Program-made: the position numbers and the translations under genes | Source of the DNA: Alphaproteobacteria bacterium | Lineage (GTDB): Bacteria; Pseudomonadota; Alphaproteobacteria; Sphingomonadales; Sphingomonadaceae | Assembly: GCA_018819685.1 (NCBI GenBank) | Contig: JAHJPT010000070.1 | Coordinates: 1-41,065 of the forward strand | Length of the DNA: 41,065 bases | Direction of reading: 5' to 3' | The notes under the pieces: model-generated | Database searches by the model: none | Seen by the model: only the letters and a program-made list of their open reading frames with translations | What the model was told of the DNA's origin: nothing | Shown: one piece after another, positions 39,600-41,065 of the stretch | How the letters are laid out: every line of letters starts with the position of its first letter | Numbering within the stretch: the stretch's first letter is position 1

Positions 39600-41065
39600 T
39601 CAGAACCCGTAGCGCAGTCCCGCCCACAGCGTGCGCGGCGTCCCCAGATCGATATCGCCGTCCGAATTGCGGGTGACGATCCGCTCGTCGAGCAGGTTTT
39701 CCCCGCGCAGCACCAGTGCGAAGCCGCCCGCCAGCGGCGCCCGCAGATAGGCACCCAGTGTGGTCGCCGGCGGCAGGCGATCGGTCTCGACATCGCTTTC
39801 GAACTGCGCACCGACATGGCGCAGTGTCGCCGCAACCAGCCAGTCGGCTGCCGGTTCGTAGGCCAGCGACGCCGCGGCCGCCCAGCGCGGGGTCTGCGAG
39901 GGGCGGTTGCCGTCGAGCGCAAGCGTCGCCCCGCTCCCGTCCACCTCGGCATCGGTGTAGGCCAGCGTGCCATCGAAGCTCAATCCGCCGCTTTCGACCC
40001 GCAGGCCCGCCTCTATGCCGCGCGCATCGATCGCGGGGAGGTTTTGTCGCTGGCGCAGATTGGGGCCGATGGTGACGTTTGCGATGGCGCCTTCGACCCG
40101 GTTGTCGAACGCGGTCAGCGCGAGCTCGACGCCGGGTGCAGGAGTCCAGTCGAGGCCCGCTTCGTAACCCACCAGCCGCTCGTTCTCGAGCGCCGCATTG
40201 GCCTGCGTCACAACCGGGAAGACCACGAAGGGGCGCAGCAATTCATTGAGCGTCGGCAGGCGTAGGCCGCGATAGGCGGCGGCGCGCAGGCGCAATTGCT
40301 CGTCGAGTGCATAGGTCGCCCCCGCCCGCCACGACAGGGTCCAGTCGGTGCGTGAAGGCGTCAGCTCTTCGGTGACCACCGCACGGTCGGGGGTCCGGGC
40401 GATGTAGAAGCCCTCGCCGATCCGGGTGCGGTCGAGCCGCAACCCCCCGGTCAGAACCAGCGCGCCGCTGGTCCAGTCGTTCTCGACGAACAGGCCGATG
40501 TCGCTGGTGGTGCCGCCGGCTCGCCGGGTCTCGGTGAGCGCGCCGCTGAAGGCGCTGTAGGCATCCTCCTGCAATTCGCCCTCGGCGCGGCGGTAGTCCA
40601 GTCCGAGGCGCAGGATGTTGTCGCCGCCGACGGGGGGGCGCAGTTCGAGCTTGCCGCCGATTCCGGTGGTGGGCGTATTGCGTTGATCGAGGACGCGGGT
40701 GAAGCGGGAGGAGCTGATGACAAGATTGGTAAAATTGCGCGTGTGAACGTAGGCGAGCGCGTCGATGGCCCAGGCGCCGCGGCCGATCAGGCGCAGGCTC
40801 GCGTCGGCGCCGCTGGCGCTGCTGTCGGCGCCTTCGAAGCGCAAGGTGCGCCGGTCGTCGAACACCAGCCCCGCCGCCTGCAGCTCGAGATCCTCGCCGA
40901 GCGGCGCCACCCCGCGCAGCGCCAGCGACCAGCTCTCGTAGCCGGCCCGCGCCGAAGCGGGCACCCGCTGGTCCTCGGGCGTGGTGAAGTAGCCCGGCCC
41001 GCGGTCCCAGCGTCCCGCCGCGGTGACGAAGCCCGCGCCCAGTTCCTGCGCCAGCAGCGCGGAGG
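39600..41065 (-). CDS. TonB-dependent receptor, C-terminal part (truncated by window edge)
   Basis: The frame is open from the right edge of the window to the stop at 39600, so this is the C-terminal portion of a gene beginning outside. About 488 residues are visible, all beta-barrel strands of a TonB-dependent receptor. A Gly-Leu-Arg-Leu-Pro-Thr-Leu-Asn-Glu-Leu block and a terminal Leu-Arg-Tyr-Gly-Phe are typical of the family. An internal GTG at 40964 is not a start. The plug and signal peptide lie outside. Convergent with the PilZ gene. Ligand unknown. Confidence 0.88.
   Translation of the reverse strand, partial: SALLAQELGAGFVTAAGRWDRGPGYFTTPEDQRVPASARAGYESWSLALRGVAPLGEDLELQAAGLVFDDRRTLRFEGADSSASGADASLRLIGRGAWAIDALAYVHTRNFTNLVISSSRFTRVLDQRNTPTTGIGGKLELRPPVGGDNILRLGLDYRRAEGELQEDAYSAFSGALTETRRAGGTTSDIGLFVENDWTSGALVLTGGLRLDRTRIGEGFYIARTPDRAVVTEELTPSRTDWTLSWRAGATYALDEQLRLRAAAYRGLRLPTLNELLRPFVVFPVVTQANAALENERLVGYEAGLDWTPAPGVELALTAFDNRVEGAIANVTIGPNLRQRQNLPAIDARGIEAGLRVESGGLSFDGTLAYTDAEVDGSGATLALDGNRPSQTPRWAAAASLAYEPAADWLVAATLRHVGAQFESDVETDRLPPATTLGAYLRAPLAGGFALVLRGENLLDERIVTRNSDGDIDLGTPRTLWAGLRYGF

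Overview
The window reads as chromosomal DNA of a high-GC alphaproteobacterium, most likely a sphingomonad of the Erythrobacteraceae type. The support is gene content and protein style: hslVU, an alphaproteobacterial BamE, a cytochrome bc1 chaperone (CBP3-like) joined to a DUF177/YceD gene, COQ9, an EipA/DUF1134 protein, a CC0125/CC1285-type lipoprotein, two large TonB-dependent receptors and an EcfG-type general stress promoter. This is judged by eye, with no database search.

Layout. (1) 1-13.5 kb is dense housekeeping DNA: start of hslU, hslV, bamE, CBP3-like gene plus yceD, ssb, feoB-feoA, COQ9, an ankyrin protein, a SCO copper chaperone, a cysteine-cluster protein, a YgjP-like metallopeptidase, a one-helix membrane protein, ribD, ribE, an aspartate/aromatic aminotransferase and eipA. 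A large imperfect palindromic element sits between ssb and feoB. (2) A tRNA-Ser(GCT) at 13.4 kb marks a change of style: 13.5-17.8 kb is sparse, with a small membrane protein, an alpha/beta hydrolase, a possible 2H-phosphoesterase-like protein, a small disordered protein and an RNase Z-like metallo-beta-lactamase-fold protein. (3) 17.8-24.2 kb is a complete terminal oxidase cluster: CtaG, a cytochrome b561, two lipoprotein cytochromes c, a CoxB-cytochrome c fusion, a fused subunit I+III protein and a small membrane protein. (4) 24.6-29.1 kb holds a tightly coupled SDR, GH15 glycosidase and membrane protein operon, divergent from a sensory-rhodopsin-transducer-like protein and followed by a gluconokinase. 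(5) 29.6-35.4 kb holds a Deg protease, response regulator and histidine kinase set, a lipoprotein, a stress-promoter-driven VKOR-like protein and a sterol desaturase-like protein. (6) 35.5 kb to the end has a diguanylate cyclase, a histidine-rich TonB receptor behind a Zur-like palindrome, a PilZ protein and a second TonB receptor that runs off the right edge.

How the parts fit. The oxidase cluster looks like an auxiliary cytochrome c-oxidising respiratory branch. It has its own copper assembly factor and cytochromes c but no haem A synthesis genes here, so it would rely on genes elsewhere. Its subunit I keeps all haem and CuB ligands and the D-channel glutamate, but lacks the usual K-channel lysine and three usual D-channel entry residues; this is the most striking biochemical observation in the window. 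Several genes at 15.7-16.5 kb and 33.9 kb have EcfG-like promoter sequences, suggesting that part of the accessory DNA belongs to the general stress response. I saw no integrase, transposase, CRISPR array, phage gene or replication origin.
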